Source of the DNA: CAVZZV01 sp963779845
Lineage (GTDB): Bacteria; Bacteroidota; Bacteroidia; Bacteroidales; GCA-2748055
Direction of reading: 5' to 3'
NCBI GenBank assembly: GCA_963779845.1
Contig: CAVZZV010000006.1
Span: forward strand, 558,001-622,000
Length of the DNA stretch: 64,000 nt
Position 1 is the stretch's first letter; every line of letters starts with the position of its first letter. Below, piece after piece: positions 45,148 to 54,648 of the stretch. Position numbers and translations under genes: made by a program. The notes beneath the pieces are model-generated. The model made no database searches, was not told the origin of the DNA, and saw nothing but the letters and a program-made list of their open reading frames with translations.

Positions 45148-46677
45148 ATGCCTATGTCCAACAGAAAAAGAAAAAGCTTCTCCGACCGGATTTTAACTTT
45201 CGTTGAGAGAGCGGGGAATGCCCTCCCCCATCCGGCCACCCTATTTGCAATCTTCGCACTTTTAGCTCTCATTTTTTCTGCCGTGGCATCCTGGTTGGGA
45301 TGGACCGCCCAGCATCCAGCCACAGGGGAAACCATTCTCCCGGTCAACCTGCTGTCAAAAGATGGCATCCACAGGGTTCTTCTTGAAATGGTCGATAATT
45401 TTACAGGCTTTGCCCCTCTGGGTATAGTCCTGGTAGCCATGCTCGGCATAGCGGTGGCCGAGCACAGTGGAATTATCTCAGCGGTTATTCGCCTTTTAGT
45501 ACTTTCCGCCCCAAAAAGGATCCTCACCTTCGTCCTGGTATTCACGGGTATTGTTTCAAATGTTGCCAGTGATGTTGGTTATGTATTGCTTATACCCCTT
45601 GCCGGCATCATTTTCAAAGCTGTCGGCAGGCACCCGGTTGCAGGTATGGCTGCTGCCTTCGCCGGTGTTTCCGGAGGATTCTCTGCAAATCTCCTTCTGG
45701 GAACCGTCGACCCTTTACTTGCGGGATTAAGCACGGAGGCTGCCAGGATCGTCGATCCCGACTATTACGTAAATCCTACTGCGAATTATTACTTCATGGT
45801 CGTATCCACATTTATCATCGCTATTACCGGTACCCTTATATCTGAAAAAATCGTAGAACCCCGATTGGGTAAATATGTAGAGACAGATACCGAGCCCCAG
45901 ACAGGAATCGAAAAGCTTTCCCCTCTTGAAAAGAAGGGGTTGTGGTGGAGTCTGGTCACCTTCCTTTTGATTACGGCTATCGTTATTATCGGCCTCCTTC
46001 CCGGCCATGGCTGGCTCCTTCCGGAAAACGGCTCTGTTTTGCATTCACCCCTTATTAAAGGAGTTGTTGCCTGGCTGGTCATTTATGCCGCAGGAATAGG
46101 ACTGACATACGGCATTGTTACAAAAAAATTCCGAACCGATTCGGATGTTATGAATGGTATGGGCGAAAGCATGAAAACACTGGCTACCTATATTGTTCTT
46201 GTATTTTTTGCAGCTCAGTTCGTCGAATACTTTAAATGGAGCAATCTGGGATTGATATTTGCCATTAAAGGGGCCAGCCTGCTCAGTTCCTCCAATATCG
46301 GACTTATCCCGATGCTGATCCTGTTTATCCTCTTTTCAGCAACCATAAATATGTTTATGGGAAGCGCCTCCGCCAAATGGGCAATCCTTGCACCTATTTT
46401 CATCCCCATCTTTATGTTTATGGGGTATTCACCGGAGTTATCCCAGGTGGTTTACCGGATCGGCGACAGTATCACCAATATCATATCGCCCATGATGAGT
46501 TTCTTTGCGCTGATTATTGCTTTTATCCAAAAATACATCAAAGATGTAGGAATTGGAACCATCATAGCCACCATGATCCCCTATAGCATCGCATTTTTTA
46601 TAGTGTGGTCGCTTCTCCTGATTGTTTGGATACTGTTGGGATTGCCCCTTGGGCCCGGAGCCGGAATTCTCTATTGA
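45148..46677 (+). CDS. AbgT-family transporter
   Basis: A 509-residue inner-membrane protein with about ten to twelve membrane segments. The stretch GNALPHPATLFAIFALLAL, the GLVLVAMLGIAVAEHSGII-like loop, and FAGVSGGFSANLLLGTVDPLLAGLS are hallmarks of AbgT. Founding members import p-aminobenzoyl-glutamate, while others export sulfonamides by proton antiport; the direction here is unknown. It is a single gene divergent from metA. Confidence 0.93.
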   Translation: MPMSNRKRKSFSDRILTFVERAGNALPHPATLFAIFALLALIFSAVASWLGWTAQHPATGETILPVNLLSKDGIHRVLLEMVDNFTGFAPLGIVLVAMLGIAVAEHSGIISAVIRLLVLSAPKRILTFVLVFTGIVSNVASDVGYVLLIPLAGIIFKAVGRHPVAGMAAAFAGVSGGFSANLLLGTVDPLLAGLSTEAARIVDPDYYVNPTANYYFMVVSTFIIAITGTLISEKIVEPRLGKYVETDTEPQTGIEKLSPLEKKGLWWSLVTFLLITAIVIIGLLPGHGWLLPENGSVLHSPLIKGVVAWLVIYAAGIGLTYGIVTKKFRTDSDVMNGMGESMKTLATYIVLVFFAAQFVEYFKWSNLGLIFAIKGASLLSSSNIGLIPMLILFILFSATINMFMGSASAKWAILAPIFIPIFMFMGYSPELSQVVYRIGDSITNIISPMMSFFALIIAFIQKYIKDVGIGTIIATMIPYSIAFFIVWSLLLIVWILLGLPLGPGAGILY

Positions 46678-46820
46678 TGGTTCTCTTCAGCATTTCAGTC
46701 CGCTGATAAAGTGGAGAGGCCCCTCTTATTTATACTGAAAAAATATAAGCATCAATTTTTTATCAAAATGGATATAGATAATCCGGATTTTATAATTTTA
46801 TCCTTCAAAAACATTCACGG

Positions 46821-47180
46821 GTGAAAAAGACCATAGTCCTCGGCGCAAGCCCAAATCCCCTGAGGTTTTCACATAAAATGGTGAAAACCCTTGTGCATTA
46901 CGAGTATGATGTTGTTCCTGTCGGGTTCAGGGAAGGAAAGATAGAAGATAGGGAAATCATGAAGGGCCAGCCAAAAATTCAGAATGTCCATACTGTCTCC
47001 CTTTATATTGGTGCCCGCAATCAACCCCCTTTCTACGAATATATCCTAAACCTTAATCCCAAAAGAGTTATTTTTAATCCCGGGACATACAATCCGGAAT
47101 TATTTGAATTGGTGAAAAAAAACGGGATTGAAGCGGTAATCGATTGTGCACTCGTCATGCTTAACAAAGGAACTTATTAA
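46821..47180 (+). CDS. CoA-binding domain (Rossmann) protein
   Basis: A 119-residue single-domain protein of the CoA_binding_2 (YccU-like) family: TIVLGASPNPLRFSHKMVKTL at the start, VDTVSLYIGARNQP-like (VHTVSLYIGARNQPPFYEYIL) in the middle and ViFNPGTYNPELFELVKKNG later. Binding of CoA is inferred from family. It starts with GTG and is followed without a gap by the thioredoxin-like gene. Confidence 0.88.
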   Translation: MKKTIVLGASPNPLRFSHKMVKTLVHYEYDVVPVGFREGKIEDREIMKGQPKIQNVHTVSLYIGARNQPPFYEYILNLNPKRVIFNPGTYNPELFELVKKNGIEAVIDCALVMLNKGTY

Positions 47181-47516
47181 ATGGATTACCGGCAGGTTTT
47201 CGAACTGGAAGATCTCCTGAAAGAACTCCGGGATAAGGATGCTGTGCTTATCTATTTTTCAGCTCCCGGCTGCAATGTTTGCAAAGTCCTTAAGCCCAAA
47301 CTGGCCGAATTGCTTACCGAAAAATTCCCAAAGATTCAGCGGTTGTATGTGGATATTGAAAAATCGCCCCTCATTGCAGGACAGTTCACGGTATTTTCAA
47401 TTCCTACGATCCTTATTTTTTTTGAAGGGAAGGAGTTTATTCGTGAAAGCAGGAATATTGGACTAAACCAACTCAATACAACCCTCGGGAGACCCTATTC
47501 ATTATTATTCCCTTGA
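47181..47516 (+). CDS. Thioredoxin-family protein
   Basis: A 111-residue thioredoxin fold with active site CNVC at about 31-34 (YFSAPGCNVCKVL) and the cis-Pro loop SIPTIL near 75. No signal peptide, so it should act in the cytosol. The CxxC differs from the CGPC of classic thioredoxins. It begins directly after the CoA-binding gene, likely one transcript; the pair is frequent in Bacteroidota. Its end overlaps the convergent lipoprotein gene by 12 bases. Confidence 0.9.
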   Translation: MDYRQVFELEDLLKELRDKDAVLIYFSAPGCNVCKVLKPKLAELLTEKFPKIQRLYVDIEKSPLIAGQFTVFSIPTILIFFEGKEFIRESRNIGLNQLNTTLGRPYSLLFP

Positions 47517-47930
47517 ATAACTTGCCGTTACATTATCCTTCTCTCCGGTATGCAGATCAACGGTGTAGGACCATTCAATTTTGGAACGGTCAATCGAGAT
47601 CAATCCGTATCCCTTTATGGTATATCCCGACACGGTTTGTTCCGGGACAGATACGTTTCGACCATCCAAAAAAGCCTGAACATTTCCGTCGACCGAATAG
47701 AAATTCCGGATATATATACTACTGGAATCGGTGGGATGAAGCAGAATTGTGGCAATATAAAATCCGGAGCTGCTTTTTTTGAAAAGCTGACTGAATTCAT
47801 TTACATCCCATTCTCCTTCAATGGCTTTACGGGGATCCTGAGAAAAGTCGGGAAGATCTTCTTCACAGGAGGGAAAAGAGAAGCCCAGGATGAGATAAGA
47901 TATAAATAAAATCCATTTCGGGTTTTTCAT
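47505..47930 (-). CDS. Small lipoprotein of unknown function
   Basis: About 141 residues with signal peptide and lipobox (ILGFSFPSC). The mature part is short and beta-rich, with acidic start EEDLPDFSQDPRKAIEGEWD, which recalls lipocalin-like extracytoplasmic proteins of Bacteroidota. I do not recognise the exact family. ATG 47930 is preferred over 47951 because it places the charged region just before the hydrophobic core. Confidence 0.75.
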   Translation of the reverse strand: MKNPKWILFISYLILGFSFPSCEEDLPDFSQDPRKAIEGEWDVNEFSQLFKKSSSGFYIATILLHPTDSSSIYIRNFYSVDGNVQAFLDGRNVSVPEQTVSGYTIKGYGLISIDRSKIEWSYTVDLHTGEKDNVTASYSRE

Positions 47931-48255
47931 ATCAGCGATCATTAATTTCAAATATAATCATCAAATATGAGGACAAAAATAGGATAATCCCTGCAAATAA
48001 ATAGTTTTTTCCCCTTTAAGCCTCTTAAAAAATTTCCGTTTTCTGAATAACTTTTCCTGCCATTTGTTTTCCCCGGGAGTTTTTCCCTTCGAAAAAACAT
48101 AAGTTACCGGCCAAAGTCCCTGATGGACCATCCCCCTTCCCCTTATCCTGCTCACTCTTCCTCAATCGGCGCAGGGGCCTCTCTTTTAAAGCTAATGGCT
48201 TTTGGGGTTCCCCTGGAAATTGATGAATTTTCTCTCCATGGAAAGAATTTTTTTC

Positions 48256-48263
48256 TATTTTTG
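48256..48263 (+). promoter_or_regulatory. -7 box of the lemA promoter
   Basis: TATTTTTG fits TAnnTTTG and lies 26 nt before the lemA ATG. The gap 47952-48255 holds no supported gene. Confidence 0.5.
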
Positions 48264-48288
48264 TTGTAAATAATAAATATTAAATCCC

Positions 48289-48876
48289 ATGAAAATAAAC
48301 CGCACCCCTCTTTTGATTCTCATTTTGGCCATTTCCATGCCATTTCTGTCCGGTTGTGGCTATAACCGTCTCGTCGAACAGGACGAAGCGGTCAGTCAGC
48401 AATGGGCCCAGGTCGAAAACGCTTATCAGCGCCGGGCTGACCTGATCCCTAATCTCGTGAACACGGTAAAAGGATATGCTGATTTTGAACAGGAAACTCT
48501 TACAAACGTTATAGAAGCAAGGGCAAAGGCAACAGGTATTAATGTGAACGCCGATCAGCTCACCCCGGAAGCTGTAGGAAATTTCCAGGCAGCACAGGAG
48601 CAGCTAACTTCGGCACTTTCCCGGTTGATGGTCGTTGTGGAAAGATATCCTGATTTGAAAGCAAACCAAAACTTTCTGGAACTTCAGGCGCAACTGGAAG
48701 GTACGGAAAACCGGATTGCCTTTGAAAGAAAGAAATTTAATGATGCCGTGGCAGTTTATAACATGTCGGTCAGAAGGTTTCCCCGCAATATTGTCGCCGG
48801 GATTTTCGGCTTCGAAAGAAAAGGCTATTTCAAAGCGGTTGAAGGCAGTGAAAAGGCGCCAGAGGTCACTTTTTAA
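48289..48876 (+). CDS. lemA: LemA family protein
   Basis: A 195-residue LemA protein with signal and lipobox (PFLSGCGY), so anchored by lipid instead of the usual transmembrane helix. The family core is EQDEAVSQQWAQVENAYQRR, ADLIPNLVNTVKGYADFE near 55-72, LMVVVERYPDLKANQNF and ENRIAFERKKFNDAVAVYN. The function of LemA is poorly known; it often stands beside TPM-domain genes, as here. First gene of an apparent lemA-TPM-TPM-capA run. Confidence 0.94.
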   Translation: MKINRTPLLILILAISMPFLSGCGYNRLVEQDEAVSQQWAQVENAYQRRADLIPNLVNTVKGYADFEQETLTNVIEARAKATGINVNADQLTPEAVGNFQAAQEQLTSALSRLMVVVERYPDLKANQNFLELQAQLEGTENRIAFERKKFNDAVAVYNMSVRRFPRNIVAGIFGFERKGYFKAVEGSEKAPEVTF

Positions 48877-49034
48877 CAGAACTTCGCAGACTTATCCGGG
48901 AATACTGGAAGAGTCTGTTCCAATTAAATTGAGTGGCCGAAACAGAAACGAGCTTGCGAGCTAATCAAAGCGAATGTTCGTTTATTTTTTAGATAGATAA
49001 TTACATTCATGGACTTCAAAATCATCCGACAATT

Positions 49035-49475
49035 ATGACCCCAGATAAATTTTTTACTCCCGGGCAAAAAACTGATATTTCACTGGCCATCAAACAGGCC
49101 GAGATGAATACTTCAGGTGAAATCCGGGTACATATTGAAAAGGATTTTACCGGAGATATTCTTGACAGGGCGGCCTATGTATTTAAATCTATAGGAATGC
49201 AAAAAACCGCACTTCGAAACGGGGTTTTATTTTACCTTGCTATCGGTTCGAAAAAATTTGCGATTATCGGTGATGCCGGCATTAACGCAAAAGTCCCGGA
49301 GGGATTCTGGGACAATATTAAGGAGGCCATGCTTGTGCACTTTACCTCCGGTGAATTTGCCACAGGTCTTAGCGAGGGGATTCTTATGGCCGGGGAGCAA
49401 CTTAAAAAACACTTCCCCTATCTCTCAGGAGATACTAACGAATTGTCGGATGATATTTCATTTGGAAAAAATTAA
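49035..49475 (+). CDS. TPM-domain protein, short
   Basis: A 146-residue protein with only a TPM domain (formerly DUF477): EMNTSGEIRVHIEKDFTGDI, the FKSIGMQKTALRNGVLFYLA motif, and GDAGINAKVPEGFW. No signal peptide is visible. In Bacteroidota it regularly sits between lemA and a longer TPM gene. The TPM domain is associated with membrane-protein or photosystem repair elsewhere; the role here is unknown. Confidence 0.9.
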   Translation: MTPDKFFTPGQKTDISLAIKQAEMNTSGEIRVHIEKDFTGDILDRAAYVFKSIGMQKTALRNGVLFYLAIGSKKFAIIGDAGINAKVPEGFWDNIKEAMLVHFTSGEFATGLSEGILMAGEQLKKHFPYLSGDTNELSDDISFGKN

Positions 49476-49489
49476 AAAATTTGATAAGA

Positions 49490-50260
49490 ATGCAACGATA
49501 CTTTCTCCTGTTTTTATTTTTTTTACTTTTTAATACCCTGGCTGTAAACGCTTTCGAAATACCCGAAAAGCCGGCAGCCCTGGTCAATGATTATGCAGGT
49601 ACCCTTTCCCAACCGGAGGCAACAGCTCTCAACAGGAAACTGATGAATTACATGGATAGCACGAGTACACAAATATTTGTTGTCCTTTTGAACGAGGATG
49701 AAGGAAAACCCATTGAAATGATGGGCGCGGAAATCGGCGAAAAGTGGGGCGTGGGACAAAAGGGAAAAGACAACGGAGTGGTTGTTTTAATGTATCCCGA
49801 CGAAAGAAAGGTCACGATTCAAACAGGCTATGGCCTGGAAGAGTTTATTCCCGATGCCCTGGCCAAAAGGATCATTCAAAACGAGATGATCCCTTCTTTC
49901 AAATCAGGTAATTATGCTCAAGGCCTCGATAAGGGGACCGATGTGATCATGAAACTTTTATCCGGACAATTCACCGGTGAGCAATACCGTAAACAGACCT
50001 CCTCCTCTGGCTCCCCCTTTGGGATTCTGATGCTTATCGTCCTTTTCTTCATATTTTTCGGGCAATCCAGAAGGAGAAGATATGGATCTGTCGGACGCAG
50101 CCTTCCATTTTGGCTGGCACTATCGATGCTGGGTGGCCGGGGAAGTGCCCATGGCGGTAGCTGGGGTGGTTTTTCTTCAGGATCGGGTGGTTTTGGAGGA
50201 GGGTTTTCGGGAGGAGGCGGAGGAAGCTTCGGCGGAGGAGGTGCAAGCGGTTCATGGTAA
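49490..50260 (+). CDS. TPM-domain protein with glycine-rich tail (YgcG type)
   Basis: About 256 residues: signal peptide, a TPM domain (residues about 25-165: LVNDYAGTLSQPEATALNRK, WGVGQKGKDNGVVVLMYPDE, RKVTIQTGYGLEEFIPDA), one membrane segment (IIVLFFIFFG-like, LMLIVLFFIFFGQSRRRR), then a Gly/Ser-rich tail ending GGGGASGSW. ATG 49490 is used; TTG 49481 is less likely. Such proteins are membrane-anchored with the TPM domain in the periplasm. Confidence 0.92.
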   Translation: MQRYFLLFLFFLLFNTLAVNAFEIPEKPAALVNDYAGTLSQPEATALNRKLMNYMDSTSTQIFVVLLNEDEGKPIEMMGAEIGEKWGVGQKGKDNGVVVLMYPDERKVTIQTGYGLEEFIPDALAKRIIQNEMIPSFKSGNYAQGLDKGTDVIMKLLSGQFTGEQYRKQTSSSGSPFGILMLIVLFFIFFGQSRRRRYGSVGRSLPFWLALSMLGGRGSAHGGSWGGFSSGSGGFGGGFSGGGGGSFGGGGASGSW

Positions 50261-50262
50261 TT

Positions 50263-51348
50263 ATGAAAAAATCAATCATAGGTATATTGGTATTAATTTT
50301 TGCAGTTTTCTCAACCCATCTTAACGGGCAGGAAACGGAAGCCTCTTCCACCCTCAGGATTGCTTTTGCAGGGGATATTATGGGCCATGACCCCCAAATT
50401 GCAGCTGCCAGGAATGGCGACAGTTATGATTACGATACCTGCTTTTCGCTGCTTAGGCCTTACTATAAGAGTGTAGATATTGCCATAGCCAACCTGGAAG
50501 TGACGCTTGGCGGACCCCCTTACAAGGGATATCCACAGTTTTCCTCTCCTGATGAACTTGCTCAGGCCGCAAAAGATGCCGGGATCGATCTGCTGGTTAC
50601 CGCAAACAATCACGCCCTGGACAGGTATTTCAACGGCGTGGAACGCACCACGGAAGTGCTTTCCGGAAAAGGTATTATTCATACCGGTACTTTCCCCTCC
50701 GAAAAAGAAAAAGAGCTGAAATATCCGCTTATAGTGGAAAAAAACGGGATCCGGTTGGCAATATTGAACTATACCTATGGCACAAACGGGATAAGTGTAA
50801 AGGAATCCTTCGCGGTTAATTATATCGATACCGCACAAATCAGGGCAGATATTCATAAAGCAGGAAAAGCTGAACCCGATTATATAATCGTAGTGATGCA
50901 CTGGGGACTCGAATATGAGCGCGATGAGAATACCTATCAGGAGAATCTGGCTGAAAGCATCCTTGCCATGGGGGCTGATGCTCTAATAGGCTCACATCCC
51001 CATGTGGTCCAGCCCATAAATAAATATTATCCAAATACCCGTGATTCCACCGATTTTAATGTGGTCGTATATAGCCTCGGGAATTTCATCTCCAATCAGC
51101 GCGACCGGTACCGCGATGGAGGGATTATTTATGAAATGCTGCTTGAAAAAACTGATAAAGTAAGGATAACAGAACAGTCCTATCTGCCTGTATGGGTCTA
51201 TAAAGCCAGACAAAAAGATGGCAGCCGGTTGTTCATATTGGTCCCTGAAAATCTCGATACTGAGGTGATAGATAAACTCCGTATGCCCCTGGAGGATCAA
51301 CAATCAATGGAGGTATTTTATAAAGATACCCATTTGCATTTGAAATAA
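50263..51348 (+). CDS. CapA-type metallophosphatase family protein
   Basis: A 361-residue exported protein of the CapA (poly-gamma-glutamate synthesis/PGA_cap) family: signal peptide, LRIAFAGDIMGHDPQI, VANLEVTLGG-like (AIANLEVTLGGPPY), TANNHALDRYF, LAILNYTYGTNG, VVMHWGLEYE, and GSHPHVVQPI with YSLGNFISNQ. The calcineurin-like metal ligands are in place. A PGA capsule is not implied. ATG 50263 lies 2 nt after the stop of the previous gene; the frame from 50254 would overlap it. Confidence 0.88.
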   Translation: MKKSIIGILVLIFAVFSTHLNGQETEASSTLRIAFAGDIMGHDPQIAAARNGDSYDYDTCFSLLRPYYKSVDIAIANLEVTLGGPPYKGYPQFSSPDELAQAAKDAGIDLLVTANNHALDRYFNGVERTTEVLSGKGIIHTGTFPSEKEKELKYPLIVEKNGIRLAILNYTYGTNGISVKESFAVNYIDTAQIRADIHKAGKAEPDYIIVVMHWGLEYERDENTYQENLAESILAMGADALIGSHPHVVQPINKYYPNTRDSTDFNVVVYSLGNFISNQRDRYRDGGIIYEMLLEKTDKVRITEQSYLPVWVYKARQKDGSRLFILVPENLDTEVIDKLRMPLEDQQSMEVFYKDTHLHLK

Positions 51349-51418
51349 AATGATGAATTTTTTTTGTTTTTTGCCGAGATACCCTACATGCTACCTCTCT
51401 ACAAAAAAATAAATCTCA

Positions 51419-52195
51419 TTACTCCTCTGTCTTGTTCCCCAGGATTTCATCATCCACCAGGATCCTTCCGCAATATTCGCAAACGATGATTTTTTTCCGT
51501 GAACGGATATCCAACTGACGTTGGGGAGGGATTTTATTAAAACAACCCCCGCAAGCATCCCGTTCCACCGACACCACCGCCAGGCCATTGGAAGCATTTC
51601 CCCTGATACGTTTGTAAGCTGTAAGAAGTCTGGGATCAATTTTATTTTCAATTTCTTCAGATTTCCTGTTGAGACTCTCTTCTTCCTTTTGGGTATCGGA
51701 GACAATTTCATCGAGTTCTCCCTTTTTTGAACTTAAGTCACCTTTTCGATCTTCAAGAATGAGCTTTGCCTCTTCAATCTGCACTAATTTGCTTTTTAAT
51801 TGCACATTAGATTCACTGATTTTCTTTTTGGATAATTCAATCTCCAGGGTTTGGAATTCAATCTCTTTGGACAGTGAATCGTACTCACGATTGTTACGTA
51901 CGTTATTTTGTTGTTCCTGATACTTTGCAATAGAGGCTTCTGAATTTGTAATTTCTTGTTTCCTGGCAGCAATATTCTGTTCCAAACTCTTTACTTCCTG
52001 ATCATAATTGCTCACACGGGTTTCTAATCCGGCAATTTCATCTTCCAGATCCTGGACCTCAAGGGGGAGTTCTCCGCGAAGGATTCTGATCTTATCAATC
52101 TCGGTATCGACCTGTTGAAGGGTAAAAAGTGCTTTTAGTTTATCTTCAACAGAAATTTCTGCAGTTTCTTCAATTTTTGTTTTCTGCTCTGCCAT
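51419..52195 (-). CDS. Coiled-coil zinc-ribbon protein (CT398/DUF164 type)
   Basis: A 258-residue protein with a long coiled coil (about 30-185, heptad-like LEDEIAGLETRVSNYDQEVK) and a C-terminal C4 zinc ribbon (CGGCFNKIPPQ near 210 and CEYCGRILV near 240). Family members in chlamydia bind secretion or RNA-polymerase factors; the general function is unknown. It starts 4 nt after the nif3 stop and is last in the MerR-nif3-zinc-ribbon operon. Confidence 0.88.
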   Translation of the reverse strand: MAEQKTKIEETAEISVEDKLKALFTLQQVDTEIDKIRILRGELPLEVQDLEDEIAGLETRVSNYDQEVKSLEQNIAARKQEITNSEASIAKYQEQQNNVRNNREYDSLSKEIEFQTLEIELSKKKISESNVQLKSKLVQIEEAKLILEDRKGDLSSKKGELDEIVSDTQKEEESLNRKSEEIENKIDPRLLTAYKRIRGNASNGLAVVSVERDACGGCFNKIPPQRQLDIRSRKKIIVCEYCGRILVDDEILGNKTEE

Positions 52196-52199
52196 AGGA

Positions 52200-53294
52200 C
52201 TATAGGTAATTAATTGGATTTGTATTTACTTCTGATAAATGAACCGCAAATTTAGGGAATTTTTTTGTAACTAATTCATAAAAAAGCTCTTTTGTGTATT
52301 GTTCAGATTCATAGTGCCCAATATCGGCAATGAGGATTTTATCCTCCCCCTCAAAAAATTGATGGTATTTGAAATCTGCACTCACGAATGCATCCGCCCC
52401 GGATGAAAGGGCATCCTCTAAAAGAAAGCTGCCGCTACCTCCGCAAACTGCGACTTTGCATATATTTTCACCGGAATAGTTCGTGTAGCGAATACACCCA
52501 CAGTTAAACTCCCTTTTGAGTTTCTTTAAGAAATCCAGCTTTGGGAGGGGTGACCTGAATTCTCCTATAAGACCCATTCCAATATTGAAATGATCGTTTA
52601 GCAAAGGATAGAGATCATAAGCAACCTCTTCGTAGGGATGGTTTTCGAGCAGGGCAGTTATGATCCGTTTTGAAAGAAAAGAGGGGATAACCGTTTCGAC
52701 TTTGATCTCTTTTTCCTTGTGCATGACTCCCCTTTGCCCGACGAAAGGATTGGCGGAATCAGAAGCCCTGAAAGTACCTGTACCCTCCACATTAAAACTG
52801 CAATAATCGTAATTGCCTATGACCCCTGCTCCCGCTTCAAAAATTTTTTGCCGCACAATTTCCGCCTGCTCCACCGGAACATAGAAAGACAATTTCAGCA
52901 GTTGGCCATTTACCGGCCTGAGCACCTTCCGGTTAACCAGGTCAAGTTTATCAGAAATCCGGGAGTTCACTCCGTTTAAGAACTTATCAAAATTAGTATG
53001 GGCTGAAAATATGGCAATATTATTTAAGATGGCTTTAAGCAGGACCCTTTCTACCGTGGTTCTGCCGGTCAGGCTTTTAATGCCGGAAAAGATAAGAGGA
53101 TGATGGGAAATGATAAGGTTGCATGCTTTAGCCATTGCCTCCTCCACAACTTTATCGGTAACCTCCAGGCAAATAAGAGCCGCCTGAATCTCCATTTCCG
53201 GCGATCCAACCTGGATCCCGGAATTGTCGTATGATTCCTGCAGGGAAAAGGGGGCATGGCTATCAAAAAGTGCGAAAATCTCTTTCAACTTCAT
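52200..53294 (-). CDS. Nif3-like dinuclear metal centre protein
   Basis: A 364-residue Nif3/YbgI-family protein. The first half carries NSGIQVGSPEMEIQAALIC and LIISHHPLIFSGIKSLTG with His ligands near 63-66; a PII-like insert (about 125-235) is present, as in larger homologs; the second half has VAVCGGSGSFLLEDAL and ADIGHYESEQYTKE. Function is unproven despite its role as a GTP-cyclohydrolase I-related candidate. ATG overlaps the MerR stop by 4 nt. Confidence 0.92.
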   Translation of the reverse strand: MKLKEIFALFDSHAPFSLQESYDNSGIQVGSPEMEIQAALICLEVTDKVVEEAMAKACNLIISHHPLIFSGIKSLTGRTTVERVLLKAILNNIAIFSAHTNFDKFLNGVNSRISDKLDLVNRKVLRPVNGQLLKLSFYVPVEQAEIVRQKIFEAGAGVIGNYDYCSFNVEGTGTFRASDSANPFVGQRGVMHKEKEIKVETVIPSFLSKRIITALLENHPYEEVAYDLYPLLNDHFNIGMGLIGEFRSPLPKLDFLKKLKREFNCGCIRYTNYSGENICKVAVCGGSGSFLLEDALSSGADAFVSADFKYHQFFEGEDKILIADIGHYESEQYTKELFYELVTKKFPKFAVHLSEVNTNPINYL

Positions 53295-53629
53295 TCGAGC
53301 TCCCCCCTGATTTCAAGCAGCATTTTCTTGACCCCTTCCAGTGTTTTGATCACTTCAAAATTATTAAGGGAATCCTCTTTGTTTTCCTTCATCTTTTTTT
53401 GTGCCCCTTTTAAGGTCATTCCCTTCTCCTTCACCAGATAAAAAATGATATGGAAGTTATCAATATCCTCTTTTGTAAAAAGCCGGTTGCCCTTTTTGTT
53501 CTTTTTGGGTTTGATGATGGTAAACTCTTTTTCCCAAAACCGGATTAAGGAGGTGTTGACATTAAACATTTTCGCGACTTCTCCAATCGAATAAAACAAT
53601 TTATCGATTACGGGTTCTTTGTATGGCAT
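53291..53629 (-). CDS. MerR-family regulator
   Basis: A 112-residue protein with an N-terminal MerR helix-turn-helix: FYSIGEVAKMFNVNTSLIRF then WEKEFTIIKPKKNKKGNRLF. The tail is a short coiled coil without a Cys-rich effector site. In Bacteroidota this short MerR often precedes nif3 and the zinc-ribbon gene. First gene of the operon, overlapping nif3 by 4 nt. Confidence 0.92.
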   Translation of the reverse strand: MPYKEPVIDKLFYSIGEVAKMFNVNTSLIRFWEKEFTIIKPKKNKKGNRLFTKEDIDNFHIIFYLVKEKGMTLKGAQKKMKENKEDSLNNFEVIKTLEGVKKMLLEIRGELE

Positions 53630-53650
53630 TTTTGTAGAATTAGTTCATCA

Positions 53651-54628
53651 TCAATTAATATCAAAACCTGGATCTGCCTTAGCCAATAATCCGACCACCC
53701 GGTCGTATTCACTGGCTGAAAGATCATTGGTATAATAATTTAAAGGGTTTACTTTTTTACCATTGATGACTACCTCATAATGCAGGTGAGGACAAGTTGA
53801 GAGTCCGGTCATTCCGACCAATCCTATTACCTCCCCCCTTTTAACATGTTGTCCGGGCTTGATAAGGATTTTATGCAGGTGGCCATACAAAGATTCATAA
53901 CCAAATCCATGATCAAGAACGATTTTATTTCCATAGCCCCCCTCACAGAAAGAGGCCACGGTGGCCACCCCATCAGCTGTTGCAAAGACTTTGGAACCCC
54001 TGGCCGCCGTGAGGTCAATCCCCTCGTGCATCTTGTATTGTTGCGTAATGGGGTGAAGCCTCATTCCAAAAGAAGATCCAAAACGGATAAGATCGCTGAT
54101 CCTTATTGGTTGAATTGCAGGCCGGGCGGCAAGTCTTTTCTCTTTGTCTCTGGCCATTTCCATTATTTCATCCAGTGAACGTGACTGGATCCGTGTCTTT
54201 TTCACAAGAATATCCAACTGCCGGGCAAGTCCCGAAACCATAGGAAAATAGGATGAGGGCATAAAAGAGGTATAATTCTCATCTCCCCCGAAACCGGCAT
54301 TCCTGGTTGTCGATGGTAAAGGATCAACCTCAAAATATGTCCGGAAAATATGATCATCGTTATATTCAAGAGCCGAGATGAGTTTTTGAAAGTGATGGGT
54401 ATTACGCTCGAGCAAATCAAATTTGAGCAGAAGTTCATTCTGATCAGCAGAAAGAATCTTTAATTTGGGAGACTGAAAAAGCTCGTTATAAATATGAAAG
54501 AGCCATACTGAGAATAAAAAAGTTAAACCTAAAAGGGTAAAGGAGCGACGGATTCCGGACCGGAATGAGATGCGTGCTTTTTCAAACTTCATCAATCCCG
54601 GGTCATAGATGTATTTTCCTGAACTCAT
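53651..54628 (-). CDS. M23 metallopeptidase, paralog 1
   Basis: A 325-residue peptidoglycan hydrolase-type protein: short cytosolic N-terminus (YDPGLMKFEKA), one membrane segment near 30-50, a coiled-coil linker, and a LytM domain (about 195-300). Zinc ligands are His and Asp in HEGIDLTAARG and the HLHYEV His; GHLHKI is also present. M23 enzymes cut peptide bridges in the cell wall or act as inactive regulators; the residues here look complete. First in plus-direction order, last transcribed, of three tandem paralogs. Confidence 0.92.
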   Translation of the reverse strand: MSSGKYIYDPGLMKFEKARISFRSGIRRSFTLLGLTFLFSVWLFHIYNELFQSPKLKILSADQNELLLKFDLLERNTHHFQKLISALEYNDDHIFRTYFEVDPLPSTTRNAGFGGDENYTSFMPSSYFPMVSGLARQLDILVKKTRIQSRSLDEIMEMARDKEKRLAARPAIQPIRISDLIRFGSSFGMRLHPITQQYKMHEGIDLTAARGSKVFATADGVATVASFCEGGYGNKIVLDHGFGYESLYGHLHKILIKPGQHVKRGEVIGLVGMTGLSTCPHLHYEVVINGKKVNPLNYYTNDLSASEYDRVVGLLAKADPGFDIN

Positions 54629-54648
54629 AGATTGGGTTTATGATAACA

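Noticed and set aside
47961..48155. 64-residue open frame on the minus strand
   Set aside because: Basic, low-complexity sequence with no ribosome site and no resemblance to a known family; lies in the lemA upstream gap.
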